Assembly (NCBI GenBank): GCA_964477065.1
Contig: CAYZCU010000008.1
Span: forward strand, 1-37,248
Length of the DNA: 37,248 nucleotides
Origin: 2-02-FULL-43-11-A sp964477065
GTDB lineage: Bacteria > Patescibacteriota > Microgenomatia > UBA1406 > HO2-37-13b
Direction of reading: 5' to 3'
This document shows positions 1 through 8,244 of the stretch, one piece after another. The notes below the pieces were generated by a model, which was not told the DNA's origin, ran no database searches, and saw only the letters and a program-made list of their open reading frames with translations. Numbering within the stretch: position 1 is the first letter of the stretch; each line of letters starts with the position of its first letter. Both the position numbers and the translations under genes were made by a program.

Positions 1-3000
1 CAGTATCTGTGCTCGCATCTCCTAAGCTGGTGTTCCCAGAAACAGCAAGGTTTCCAGTCACGTTCGTATCGCTACCTGTTGGAGCAATGGTGAGATCGCC
101 ACCAGAGCTGAGCGTAAAGTTCGCATAGTTCGTATCAGTCGACTCATATGATAGTCGTAGTTGAGTAGTTGTGCCGGTAATATCCAGAAACGCATCAGGG
201 GATGTATCAACAATGCCAACAGGACCACTTGCAAGAATGCTCATTGACTCGATTCCTGACCAGTTATTTTTGAATGCAATCCGGTCGCTACTACCAGGGA
301 CAGTAAGAGCCCAGTTCTGAGCTGTACTTGAATTTTGACCAGCAATCAGCAAACTTGCCGTATCTGATGGTGAGACTGATTGAATTTTAAGATTGACATT
401 GTCTGCTCCCACTATCAACGCATTTCCTCCAGCTACATGGAGCATTGTGGTTGGTGCTGCAGTACCAATGCCGATTCTATTATTTGTTGCATCAATAGAA
501 AGAGTATTACTATCAAAATTGATACCATTCACACCTCCAGCAAGAGCTACTGTCGTGTCATTTGCAAATGTCCAAGCGTCAGCGTTTGCTGTAACTGTAT
601 CGCCAGAGGCATTCCCTAGTGTGACATTTCCATCAAACAAAGCAAGAGTATCAACCTCAAGATCTCCTTCAACAAACAGGTCATCGTCCCCATTTGCAGT
701 GCCAGGGGAAGCTGTATCACCAATCCTGACATAGCCAGTTGCATTGATAGTTAGGTTGCTGTCACTTGTGATATCATCACCATTGACCGCAACATCTCCG
801 TCCGTTGTAAATGCGCCATCAATGTCGAGCGCATCATCAGTATGTAAAGAATTTGCCCCATTGCGATAAAGATTCGTATCTGTGCCGAACGTGATACCAC
901 TTGCTGCATCGCCATCAGTGGAGGCAAGCTGAAGAGAATAGTCATCTGCATCCGCAATGTACACGCCAATTGCATCACCCGATGCGCCGGCTTGATTTCC
1001 AACATATATGCCGTAAGCTGTGGTGTTTGTACCAACAGACTGATCGTCAACGCGAAGTCCATAGATAGTTGTAATCGTTCCCGATGCATTCGTGGGGGAG
1101 TTGGCAAGATATTGGTAGGCTGTTGTGACAGTTCCTGACGACGAATTACTGATGTTAGCAGTAAAATTTCGCGTTACACTAATAGTTCCTGTACTTCCAT
1201 TAGTTGTCGCTCCATTGAACCCAGTATAGTCCTGAGCAGTACCAGTAGAAGCATTCACTGTATCAGCTTTAAATCCAGTGAAGTAAGCTGAGTTTGCTGC
1301 TACGTTGTTTGTTTGATTTGACCAATAGCCAGTGTCCGAGTATCCTTGCCATGCAGTTGTTGAGTTTGTGAAGTTTGTATTGTTATTAATATAGTATGCC
1401 CCTCCAGTTGTTGTGTTACTTGTTAAATTGGATACATTTCCATAGTAAAAACTTCCTATTGGATTACCCGTATACGTCACAGTTTTATTTTCAAGATATG
1501 AAGTACTTAGTGAAGCTGTACTGACAGTTTTTGACATACGTATACCATATCCAGATGTAGCAGTAGTACCTATACCTATGTTTCCACTTGAGTCGACATT
1601 GAAATGATCTCCACTTGCGGCATTAAGCCCCCCTGAGAAATCTCCATTCCCAGTTACAGCGAGGTCTCCCCCCGATGGAGCAATAGTTAAGTCGCCTCCT
1701 GATCCTAAAGTAAAGCTGGCATAGTTCGTATCACCCGTCTCATATGAAAGCCTTAGTTGTTCCGTTGTTCCCGTCACGTCCAAAAATGCATCAGGTGTGG
1801 TGTCGCCAAGTCCAAGTCTATTTGTTGAGTCATTCCAAAAGAAGTTGGCATTATCCTGAGATATAACCCCTGATGAGTTCGCAAACAAAACTGATCCGTC
1901 CGTGAAGTTGAGATCAACAGTGCCTTCGACTGAGCCAAATATCGTTCCATCAACCTCAAGGTCATCTTCGATGTACAGATCATTATCAGAAGCAACGTTT
2001 GCAGCACCAGCAAGTGAGTCTCCAATTGCATTGTATGCCACATCTGTTCCCGAACCTCCGATGTTCAGGACATCAGCATTTGCAATGATAATATCTCCGC
2101 CGGTTGAATCAAGCGTCAGATCACCCCCGGACCCAACCGTGAATGACATATAGTTGCTGTCGTCATAATCCAACCTCAATTGCTCAGTCGTTGATAGAAT
2201 ATTGAGCTTCGCATCAGGTGTCTGGTCTCCAATACCCACATTGCCTGAATCTGCGGCGAGCAGAGCACCTCCCGTGATTTTCATAGAGTAACCACCAAAA
2301 TTAGAGGTACTTGCCGGATCTATACCGTATGCAGTATTTGAGATATCCAAAAAGTAACCACCATAGATAGTACCATCAGTGGCGACACGAAATCGGGTTG
2401 CGCCTGAAGCTGAGGCAACGATAATGTCTTGGTCGCCAGTTTCGTTAAAGATTGCTAGCGCTTTTCCTATTGATGCACCCGAAACCTGAAATTTTCCATC
2501 AGGAGCAGCAGTCCCAACCCCGATGCGATCATTTGTCCCGTCAATAGAGAGGGTATTACTATCAAAGTTAATACCGTTAACACCACCTGACAGTGCCACC
2601 GTCGTGTCATTAGCAAATGTCCACGCGGCTGCATTACTTGTTACCGTGTCCCCAGATGCATTACCGATTGTAGTATTGCCTGTCCAGACAAGATCACCAG
2701 CATTACTCAGGGTGAGTACATCTGTTCCATCACTTTGCTCAAAAACGGCTAAGCCAGATGTTTGTGTCGCGTTGCCCTGTACAATCATTTGTATTTGATC
2801 TGCATCTCCATCAATGCTCAGTTTGGCGCTTGAAAGAGGGGATGATCCGCCGATCACAACCTCGTCAGTGGTATCTGTGAGGTATGCTGTCGTACCCGAA
2901 TCTGTCCAAACGGTCGCTGTAGCACCATCAAGTGCTTCCCATGTATTTGATTCATGACATATCTTAATCGTGTCATCAGTATCGTTATAATAGATGTCTC

Positions 3001-4366
3001 CTTCTGCACATGAAACAGGATCACCCGTATCAGTTTTACCTGCTAAGTTAATGAAAGGGTAGACGCCTTTGTCTTTGATCTGAAAGAGCGTGTTAGATGT
3101 GTCTGTAAATGCATAGTCCCCCCCAGTAGTTGCGATTGTCAGGTCCCCACTTGAATTAGTAGTTAATCCCGTATAAACGGAGCCATCTGTATAGGTCAAA
3201 CGTAATTGTTCTCCACCAGTGTATAGTACATCTAATTTTGCGTCGGGTCCAGTTGTCCCAAACCCGAAGAGACCACCATTTGTAATCACGCCATGTTGTG
3301 ATCCACCAGTCGCAAATTTGATCGTACCTGACTCTGTTGCGGTCAAGGTGACGTCTCCTGAGCCTGCAGATTGTAACGTAACTGCCTGTGCACTTGATAC
3401 GACAAAAGTTTCACTGGCAAAAGTTGATGCGATCTGAGGCCCTGTTGCAGCAATAAGCATATCACCTGCACTATTGATAACAGGGATGTTAGACACGCTT
3501 GATCCAGGTGGAAGGCCCTGAAGTGTTTCAGCATTGAGTGCATAAGGCACATTAGCTATCTGTTGACGTGGCGTCATTTCAGCATCAGAGCCTACTGTAG
3601 CCCCAAGCCAGATTTCGGTGTTCTCAGTAAACGTACTACTTGGTATACCAGCCCCGCAGTCCTGGCCAATGAGCACATTGTGGATACCATCCTCATCAGG
3701 ACTTACTGAACATGTGCCGGTATCATAGATAGATGCGCCTCCTGATGAAACGGTATAGAGCCTAAATCGCATATTTGTAGATGCAACAATTGGATTGCCT
3801 AAGCTATCTGTTAATCGCCCTTGGAAGGAGAGCACCCGTGTTGATGTAAATGTAGGGCTTGAGGGGTATGCAAAGGTGCTTTGGGTCTTACCAACAAACT
3901 TCTCATATATACTGGCGCCGAGTATAGAAAGTACGAGCATGGTCATAAGTAAACCTATAAGCACAGGTGGATTAAATCGACTCGCAGGGCGTAAGATGCC
4001 TTTTTTGAAACGTGTGTGAGGTGCTTCTGGTTCAGGTGAGGTCGTTGATTGAGGCCATATGCTTGTAGGGCCATAGGAATGGGATATCAATGGTTTTTTG
4101 AGCTTTGGGGCATCAGAAAGGGGTGAAGTAGCGGAAATTGAGGCGGACTGTTGAATGTGACTCGTACTTTTAGCAATAAGATCTTTCATGTGCTGGTAGT
4201 CTTGGTAGAGGACATAGTCCTTTTGGTAAGCCCATTTCAGAAATCTACCTATATTTTCCAATCGTCGGCTCATTTCGAGAGGTGAAACGCCACTATTTTG
4301 AAGCTGAGTACAATAGCTACTCAGTGATTGAGCACTCACTGCATGGAGTTCATGATGCTGAGACAT
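1..4366 (-). CDS. Giant membrane-anchored fibre-like surface protein (3' end outside window)
   Basis: I translated the minus strand from the ATG at 4366 and found no stop down to base 1, giving at least 1455 residues; the C-terminus lies outside the window. Residues 10-63 resemble a tyrosine-recombinase core-binding (SAM-like) domain. Residues 65-130 are a Pro/Ser-rich linker, and residues 134-154 form one membrane helix followed by a short charged patch. The rest is extracellular and beta-rich: VLSFQGRLTDSLG at about 178, a PYALNA motif, then tail-fibre-like repeats. One unit (QLRLSYE...GGDLTIAP) occurs four times; another (WTFANDTTVAL...GGVNGINFDS) occurs twice. This wording matches CPR tail-fibre-domain proteins. 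No Shine-Dalgarno precedes 4366, and an in-frame ATG at 4420 is a possible earlier start. Role is inferred: a surface fibre for attachment. No catalytic motif was seen. Confidence 0.85.
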   Translation of the reverse strand, partial: MSQHHELHAVSAQSLSSYCTQLQNSGVSPLEMSRRLENIGRFLKWAYQKDYVLYQDYQHMKDLIAKSTSHIQQSASISATSPLSDAPKLKKPLISHSYGPTSIWPQSTTSPEPEAPHTRFKKGILRPASRFNPPVLIGLLMTMLVLSILGASIYEKFVGKTQSTFAYPSSPTFTSTRVLSFQGRLTDSLGNPIVASTNMRFRLYTVSSGGASIYDTGTCSVSPDEDGIHNVLIGQDCGAGIPSSTFTENTEIWLGATVGSDAEMTPRQQIANVPYALNAETLQGLPPGSSVSNIPVINSAGDMLIAATGPQIASTFASETFVVSSAQAVTLQSAGSGDVTLTATESGTIKFATGGSQHGVITNGGLFGFGTTGPDAKLDVLYTGGEQLRLTYTDGSVYTGLTTNSSGDLTIATTGGDYAFTDTSNTLFQIKDKGVYPFINLAGKTDTGDPVSCAEGDIYYNDTDDTIKICHESNTWEALDGATATVWTDSGTTAYLTDTTDEVVIGGSSPLSSAKLSIDGDADQIQMIVQGNATQTSGLAVFEQSDGTDVLTLSNAGDLVWTGNTTIGNASGDTVTSNAAAWTFANDTTVALSGGVNGINFDSNTLSIDGTNDRIGVGTAAPDGKFQVSGASIGKALAIFNETGDQDIIVASASGATRFRVATDGTIYGGYFLDISNTAYGIDPASTSNFGGYSMKITGGALLAADSGNVGIGDQTPDAKLNILSTTEQLRLDYDDSNYMSFTVGSGGDLTLDSTGGDIIIANADVLNIGGSGTDVAYNAIGDSLAGAANVASDNDLYIEDDLEVDGTIFGSVEGTVDLNFTDGSVLFANSSGVISQDNANFFWNDSTNRLGLGDTTPDAFLDVTGTTEQLRLSYETGDTNYASFTLGSGGDLTIAPSGGDLAVTGNGDFSGGLNAASGDHFNVDSSGNIGIGTTATSGYGIRMSKTVSTASLSTSYLENKTVTYTGNPIGSFYYGNVSNLTSNTTTGGAYYINNNTNFTNSTTAWQGYSDTGYWSNQTNNVAANSAYFTGFKADTVNASTGTAQDYTGFNGATTNGSTGTISVTRNFTANISNSSSGTVTTAYQYLANSPTNASGTITTIYGLRVDDQSVGTNTTAYGIYVGNQAGASGDAIGVYIADADDYSLQLASTDGDAASGITFGTDTNLYRNGANSLHTDDALDIDGAFTTDGDVAVNGDDITSDSNLTINATGYVRIGDTASPGTANGDDDLFVEGDLEVDTLALFDGNVTLGNASGDTVTANADAWTFANDTTVALAGGVNGINFDSNTLSIDATNNRIGIGTAAPTTMLHVAGGNALIVGADNVNLKIQSVSPSDTASLLIAGQNSSTAQNWALTVPGSSDRIAFKNNWSGIESMSILASGPVGIVDTSPDAFLDITGTTTQLRLSYESTDTNYANFTLSSGGDLTIAPTGSDTNVTGNLAVSGNTSLGDASTDT
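471..625 (-). repeat. Internal repeat copy 1 in the fibre gene
   Basis: This stretch encodes GNASGDTVTANADAWTF through GINFDSNTLSIDATNNRIG. It is nearly the same as the block at 2520-2674, which encodes the same motif with a few substitutions. Both lie in the same frame of the giant fibre gene, so they are an intragenic duplication about 2 kb apart. Confidence 0.75.
2520..2674 (-). repeat. Internal repeat copy 2 in the fibre gene
   Basis: Partner of the block at 471-625. It encodes GNASGDTVTSNAAAWTF through GINFDSNTLSIDGTNDRIG. DNA identity is clearly above background but silent changes are frequent, which suggests an old duplication kept by selection on the protein. Confidence 0.75.
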
Positions 4367-4616
4367 AAAGACGAAGACATGAACATATATAACCGTTGAG
4401 AGGTGAATGTAGCTCACCATGAGTATTTTTGGGGCTCTGGAGAAGTTCGTATAATAATGTGATCTTGAAGAATTCTAATAAAGTAGCTTTCTGCTTGCTA
4501 GAAAGGCCTGAAAACACATACGCGAGTTGATTGCTAACTATACTGAATGCCAATTTCAGCCCTTGTAGAGGGCTGAGTGGTGCGTATGAAAATCTAACGT
4601 TTATTTTGCGGTACAT
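4350..4616 (-). CDS. Hypothetical small protein upstream of the fibre gene
   Basis: An 88-residue open frame starts 4 bases after the preceding 52-codon frame ends and overlaps the fibre start at 4366 by 17 bases. The sequence starts MYRKINVRFSYAPL and has a mildly hydrophobic middle and a helical stretch (LSSKQKATLLEFFKITLL). I recognise no family. A purine-rich GGGGAGAAGG lies about 12-14 bases upstream, too far for a good Shine-Dalgarno. It contains no trace of a recombinase catalytic domain. The tight packing between two same-strand genes favours a real gene, but composition alone does not prove it; it may simply be leader sequence of the fibre gene. Confidence 0.3.
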   Translation of the reverse strand: MYRKINVRFSYAPLSPLQGLKLAFSIVSNQLAYVFSGLSSKQKATLLEFFKITLLYELLQSPKNTHGELHSPLNGYICSCLRLYVSAS

Positions 4617-4619
4617 ATA

Positions 4620-4778
4620 TCAAACAAGCCTTCTCCCCAGGCGATAACTGCCAAATCTGACCTTGAATATGTTTCTTTTGTATGGGGAGGACTTGTTGAT
4701 ACGAGGTCCTGGTTCAGTTGCTGGATCAAAATGGATACGTAACTGGTAATAAACTTTCATGAGATGGTTCATAATCAT
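4620..4778 (-). CDS. Hypothetical 52-residue basic protein, ATGA-coupled
   Basis: The ATG at 4778 overlaps the TGA of the preceding SAM-like gene as ATGA, the usual sign of translational coupling. The product begins MIMNHLMKVYYQLRIHF and ends in an Arg/Lys-rich tail (KVRFGSYRLGRRLV). No known domain is visible. Its stop is followed 4 bases later by the next small open frame, so 5287-1 could be one operon. With only 52 codons chance is not excluded. Alternatively this is a degraded remnant following a truncated recombinase, although no catalytic motif remains. Confidence 0.3.
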   Translation of the reverse strand: MIMNHLMKVYYQLRIHFDPATEPGPRINKSSPYKRNIFKVRFGSYRLGRRLV

Positions 4779-5287
4779 TGTTGATGAATAAATAATAAAA
4801 ATTCAGAATTGTCTGCAAGTATTTGGTCCATGTGATTAGGGTCATACTTCTCCTCAACTAAAAATTGTGCATATTCATCTAAAATGCTTGGTGAATGAGC
4901 CGATGACTCAGGTGTATTACCGTGTTCAGTCATATTTTTGATATGTTTCATTGGATTTTCTGTCACGATGTGTTGCTGAACTAAGAATGCATATACAGCT
5001 CGGAGAGCAGATAGTCGACGGTTGACCGATGCACGAGGCAATCCCTGGCCTTGCAGGTACGCCTTGTACGCGAGAAGATGAGTTTCAGATACAGATTCAA
5101 CAGTGACATTCTGATACGTAGCAATGAGCCAGCCAGTGAAGTAGCGATAGTCTGATATGTAGTTCTTGAGAGAGATAGGGGACAATTTAATTACCGCAGA
5201 TGCATACAGTCGGAATTCAACCTCAAAAGGTAAAAGATTATACCGTTGTTGATTAAAAGGTTTGAGGCTTTTCATAGACATATTCAT
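4775..5287 (-). CDS. Stand-alone recombinase core-binding (SAM-like) domain protein, no catalytic domain
   Basis: The product is about 170 residues from the ATG at 5287; a TTG at 5320 and ATGs at 5281 and 5275 are alternatives. The middle has the typical N-terminal core-binding fold of XerC/D and phage integrases: a first helical block with LSPISLKNYISDYRYFTGWL, then a second with GLPRASVNRRLSALRAVYAF and VTENPMKHIK. In an integrase this clamps DNA. The catalytic domain (R...HxxR...Y) is absent; the frame ends after a short acidic tail (DPNHMDQILADNSEF). It therefore cannot be an active recombinase. The second block aligns without gaps to the N-terminus of the fibre protein downstream, so it may be an adaptor or DNA-binding regulator. 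It is either a truncated integrase or a domesticated module; the intact ATGA junction favours the latter. Confidence 0.7.
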   Translation of the reverse strand: MNMSMKSLKPFNQQRYNLLPFEVEFRLYASAVIKLSPISLKNYISDYRYFTGWLIATYQNVTVESVSETHLLAYKAYLQGQGLPRASVNRRLSALRAVYAFLVQQHIVTENPMKHIKNMTEHGNTPESSAHSPSILDEYAQFLVEEKYDPNHMDQILADNSEFLLFIHQQ

Positions 5288-5337
5288 ACTACGATTTTGA
5301 AATAAGCATGTCAAGCACAATGAGATGGTGTTTTGAT

Positions 5338-5367
5338 ATAGTATGATGTACTAAAAGAATGCGCCAA
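5338..5367 (-). promoter_or_regulatory. Candidate promoter for the SAM-like gene
   Basis: On the minus strand TTGGCG (5367-5362) and TACTAT (5343-5338) are separated by 18 bases, a fair sigma-70 match placed about 50 bases before the chosen ATG. Inferred from consensus only. Confidence 0.4.
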
Positions 5368-5978
5368 TGAAGCATAAACAACGTGAGATTTGCGTATAAA
5401 TCAATGATTTACGATGATATAATCGAATTACCGCACGATAACTGCTCTATATTAATATATCAAAAAGCATCATGTGGCCGATAGTATTCATAGAAACAGG
5501 CCAAAAATAGCATGAAAGAGCTACTTAATAAAACAAGGCTCTATGAAGCCTCAAATGACATATGGGCATGATGTTGGCTCAAAGTGACTTAAAATGAGGC
5601 AAATGACATAGTTTTATATACTTATGTATGCCTTATGAATGTATGAGGCAGTGTACAGGTGGTGATGCCGTTTCTAGATGTATCTCGTGAGATGTATAAG
5701 CGACATTGTAGTGATTTTATAGGTTGTATGTTCACGTGAAGTATTGTTCAGTCCTTTAAAATGGCGTAGATAAGGAGATGAATTAGGCACAAAATTAGCA
5801 CTATTTCGTTGTGTTTGCTAACTTTTGTGAATGATTGATGTGCCTATCCCTATACCCCCATAGTGAGTTTTCTTCATTTTAGCCTGACTGACGTGCACAC
5901 AAATCTCACGGACGTATTAAGTACTACTTGTAGCATAGTATGATTATCATATAGCTCGTTCGTCTTAGTACATATACT
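5368..5978. other. Intergenic region of about 610 bases without a recognised gene
   Basis: This AT-rich spacer separates two divergent genes. I see no long frame, tRNA or clear hairpin terminator. CAAATGACATA occurs twice (near 5552 and 5600), and several short ATGAGGCA/ATGCCT-like words recur between 5540 and 5670. TATAAT occurs near 5418 without a partner -35. It could hold regulatory sites or an unrecognised small RNA; nothing firmer can be said. Confidence 0.5.
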
Positions 5979-6001
5979 ATACATACCACTGTGAGACATT
6001 G

Positions 6002-6007
6002 TATACT
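6002..6007 (+). promoter_or_regulatory. -10 box (TATACT) 6 bases before the ATG at 6014
   Basis: TATACT is followed by six bases and then the ATG. A transcript starting about 7 bases after the -10 would begin at the start codon, that is, leaderless. No good -35 is seen. The same arrangement recurs at several other genes in the window. Confidence 0.45.
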
Positions 6008-6013
6008 CAATAT

Positions 6014-6439
6014 ATGAGGACATATACAAGGATATTGGTGCTTTTTTTCCTTATTTTTGTGCTGTTCGTTTCACTGTACTTGATCTATGAACAGGTACGG
6101 TATTCGTTGCGTACAAGAGCAACATTTGGCGTCATTTCATCATCTAATTCGCTTGCTGTATCAACCCCAACGTGTGTTTCAGCTGATGGTGAGTCCCGTT
6201 CGAGGATATATATCTATTGTAACAATGCTCGAGGCTTTGGAGAGCCACACATGCAAGTTTCAGTTGCCCCAAAGGGGAATGCTCAGTATATGGAGATAAT
6301 TCCGATTCAGGGTATCACAGATGAGGTCGGCAAGGCTATCTTTGATGTCACATCACGTAAAGATGGTCTATTTGGCCTCATTATATCGTGTGGATCTACA
6401 CAAATTGCGCTTTCCCATCAAGCATGCTTTACGCGCTGA
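6014..6439 (+). CDS. Small membrane-anchored surface protein with Ig-like domain
   Basis: The product is 141 residues starting MRTYTRILVLFF; a TTG at 5999 would add five residues but lies upstream of the -10 box. One N-terminal membrane helix (about residues 7-27) is followed by an exported domain of about 110 residues with three cysteines. The segment GITDEVGKAIFDVTSRKDGLF has the layout of the last strands of an invasin-type (Big-1-like) Ig fold, where a fixed turn precedes a strand describing transport of meaning-free material; this assignment rests on pattern only. The 3' end overlaps the convergent gene ending at 6418 by 22 bases. The neighbour's product also has Ig-like domains, so a surface role is likely. 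Function unknown. Confidence 0.65.
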   Translation: MRTYTRILVLFFLIFVLFVSLYLIYEQVRYSLRTRATFGVISSSNSLAVSTPTCVSADGESRSRIYIYCNNARGFGEPHMQVSVAPKGNAQYMEIIPIQGITDEVGKAIFDVTSRKDGLFGLIISCGSTQIALSHQACFTR

Positions 6440-7293
6440 GAAGTCTCATTTTGGCGCTTGTATGAGCATATAGCGATATATATGAGTATGAGGACTTCAA
6501 TCAGGATAAGTACAGGCAGGAGAAGAACCTTGAGATACGAAAAACCTTTGAGCAGGAACCTAAGTAGGATGAGCCAATAGGGTAGTATGGCAAAGGTTAA
6601 AGAGGTACTTCTCGTTGATTCAAGCGAATTGAGTGTGTTTCGAGTAGAAATTGAGTACGACTGCGTTTTTTGAGTCGGCAGGGTAATGGAATAATCGCCC
6701 TCGGCATCTGTTAACGTGTGCAGTTGCAATGGCGACTCTAAGTCTGGCGAAATGATATCGAGGTAAATTGTGCTATTCGGTACACCTTTTCCTGTTGATA
6801 TCCCGAAATCTTCACGTGCAAATATATCTTGATTGAGTGTTAGTGTCGGAGCAATGATGATAGGACCGACATGAACATTTTTTCGAGTTGAAAAAGGAGG
6901 TAAACAAAATGGAGCAGAAATACGACCGCCCGTATCTTTTGCTGTGATGCATGCCTCACGTTGGGTAAAAGGGGAGAATCTATTGGTAAATGAGAAGTAT
7001 CCTTGTCTATCAGCCGTTGTCTCCTCAAACAATCCTTGCCCCTCAAGTGTGACACGTGCGAGTGGGCTTGTGTAGCCATCGAGGCTGAAGCGAAATTCAC
7101 CGACAGATGCAGATACTATTGTCGAGCGTGTCTTTGATAATGACCCTAATAATCCGTCCGTATTCCTATTGCTTGAAATAGAAATGCTCAACGCAATACT
7201 CAAGGCACAAAGAATGAATATGACGAGTATAAGGGGGGAGAAAGATCCCTTATCGTCGAGGTAATCTTTGTTTAAGCTTTTCAAGTTCATCAT
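6418..7293 (-). CDS. Membrane protein with carboxypeptidase-regulatory-like/Ig-like repeats (cassette A, third gene)
   Basis: The product is about 291 residues from the ATG at 7293 (or 7290); GAGG lies about 6 bases upstream. A longer frame to 7362 lies inside the previous gene and is less likely. It has a helix at about residues 19-40, then two beta-rich segments. The first (ARVTLEGQGLFEETTADRQG) and the second (TIYLDII...TLTDAEGDYSITLP) fit the carboxypeptidase-regulatory-like/Ig pattern, in which a TDxxGxY turn precedes the last strands. The C-terminal 55 residues hold a hydrophobic region with one or two helices and a basic tail. It overlaps the DUF916-like gene by 44 bases, so the two are probably translated together. 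It likely anchors or spaces the cassette proteins at the membrane; that role is inferred. Confidence 0.7.
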   Translation of the reverse strand: MMNLKSLNKDYLDDKGSFSPLILVIFILCALSIALSISISSNRNTDGLLGSLSKTRSTIVSASVGEFRFSLDGYTSPLARVTLEGQGLFEETTADRQGYFSFTNRFSPFTQREACITAKDTGGRISAPFCLPPFSTRKNVHVGPIIIAPTLTLNQDIFAREDFGISTGKGVPNSTIYLDIISPDLESPLQLHTLTDAEGDYSITLPTQKTQSYSISTRNTLNSLESTRSTSLTFAILPYWLILLRFLLKGFSYLKVLLLPVLILIEVLILIYIAICSYKRQNETSQRVKHA

Positions 7294-8242
7294 GCTCAGC
7301 CTCGAGCTCTGCCTCAAGCTTCTTTTCGCGATAGACGAAGCGAACGTATAGCTTTTTGACAAGGAGGGTTATTAATAGAACTGTCAAAATGAGTGCAAGG
7401 AGGAGTTTCCATGGTAAGATCCAAACTGCGATGCTTCGCTTCACAACTTGTCCCGTTGTGCCGTATGCTGCAAGAAACTCTACAGTATAGCGGCCAAACA
7501 TCCATTTATGACCAACTGTAGATGCGAACGTGCGAAGAGTGTCTGGAAAGATATTTTCAGATGGCAATTTTTGTTGATCGACAAATCCGCCGAACATATT
7601 TTTCATGCTGACGCTTCCTTGAGGTCTGACATGATAGTCCCCTTGGTTGACGACATCAGCTTCAACACGTATAGGTCCATATTCTTGAAAAGATGGAGCA
7701 TAGATGCGTGAGATGAGTGCTTTTTCTGTGATAGGACCGTTCACTCGAATGTAGACAAGCCCCGCAATTCTTTCTGATACTAAAGCCGCTTTTGAGCTAG
7801 CTTGGGGCTGAGTTGCGTCTTGAATAGGCTCAAAGTATAAGGCGACATATCGTCCTCCCGGTCGTGCGTTTTGTGGAACTGTCAAGATTGCCTGAACCGT
7901 CACTTTGTCTTGTGATGCGATTGCCATCTGATCGTAGGGAAGTGTGATCCATGAAGATGCAGAGTACTTTGGCGAAGCCTGAACAACTGAGTCTACGATC
8001 GTAGGTGTTCCTTCGTTATCCTGGACAATGAAATCAGCCGCCTTGATGATTCCATTGACAGGTACATCTGAGAGGTTATAAAACTTGATGGTCACAGCTG
8101 AGGTCTCACCGGGGTCAAGCTGAAATTCTTGTCGAGCAGGAGCGACTCGCAGTGGTACATCTACAGCCTCAACATGACTTGCAACACAAGAGACAAGAAA
8201 TCCTAAAGCAAGAAATGAGAGTAAAAAGTTGATGCGTTTCAT
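7250..8242 (-). CDS. DUF916/WxL-interacting-protein-like surface protein (cassette A)
   Basis: The 330-residue product begins with a signal sequence (MKRINFLLSFLALGF) and an LVSC motif at residues 16-19 that could be a lipobox. The N-terminal domain (about 30-165) reads PLRVAPARQEFQLDPGE...VTIKFYNLSD and later VPQNARPGGRYVALYFEP, the typical pattern of the peptidoglycan-binding WxLIP/DUF916 fold. A second beta domain follows (about 170-270). Residues about 276-300 are a membrane helix (WKLLLALILTVLLITLL) with a charged, coiled-coil-like cytoplasmic tail. In Firmicutes such proteins bind WxL-domain partners on the cell wall. The gene follows the WxL-like gene by 2 bases, which supports the same pairing here. 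Family assignment comes from sequence pattern. Confidence 0.75.
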   Translation of the reverse strand: MKRINFLLSFLALGFLVSCVASHVEAVDVPLRVAPARQEFQLDPGETSAVTIKFYNLSDVPVNGIIKAADFIVQDNEGTPTIVDSVVQASPKYSASSWITLPYDQMAIASQDKVTVQAILTVPQNARPGGRYVALYFEPIQDATQPQASSKAALVSERIAGLVYIRVNGPITEKALISRIYAPSFQEYGPIRVEADVVNQGDYHVRPQGSVSMKNMFGGFVDQQKLPSENIFPDTLRTFASTVGHKWMFGRYTVEFLAAYGTTGQVVKRSIAVWILPWKLLLALILTVLLITLLVKKLYVRFVYREKKLEAELEAEHDELEKLKQRLPRR

Positions 8243-8244
8243 AT

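Noticed and set aside
380..734. Plus-strand open frames across 1-4000 and similar frames inside other genes
   Set aside because: They lie opposite the long fibre frame, share its low-complexity pattern in reverse and match nothing.
4775..5287. Active tyrosine recombinase or integrase
   Set aside because: No R-H-x-x-R or catalytic Tyr follows in any minus-strand frame down to the fibre gene, and no attachment sites were seen.
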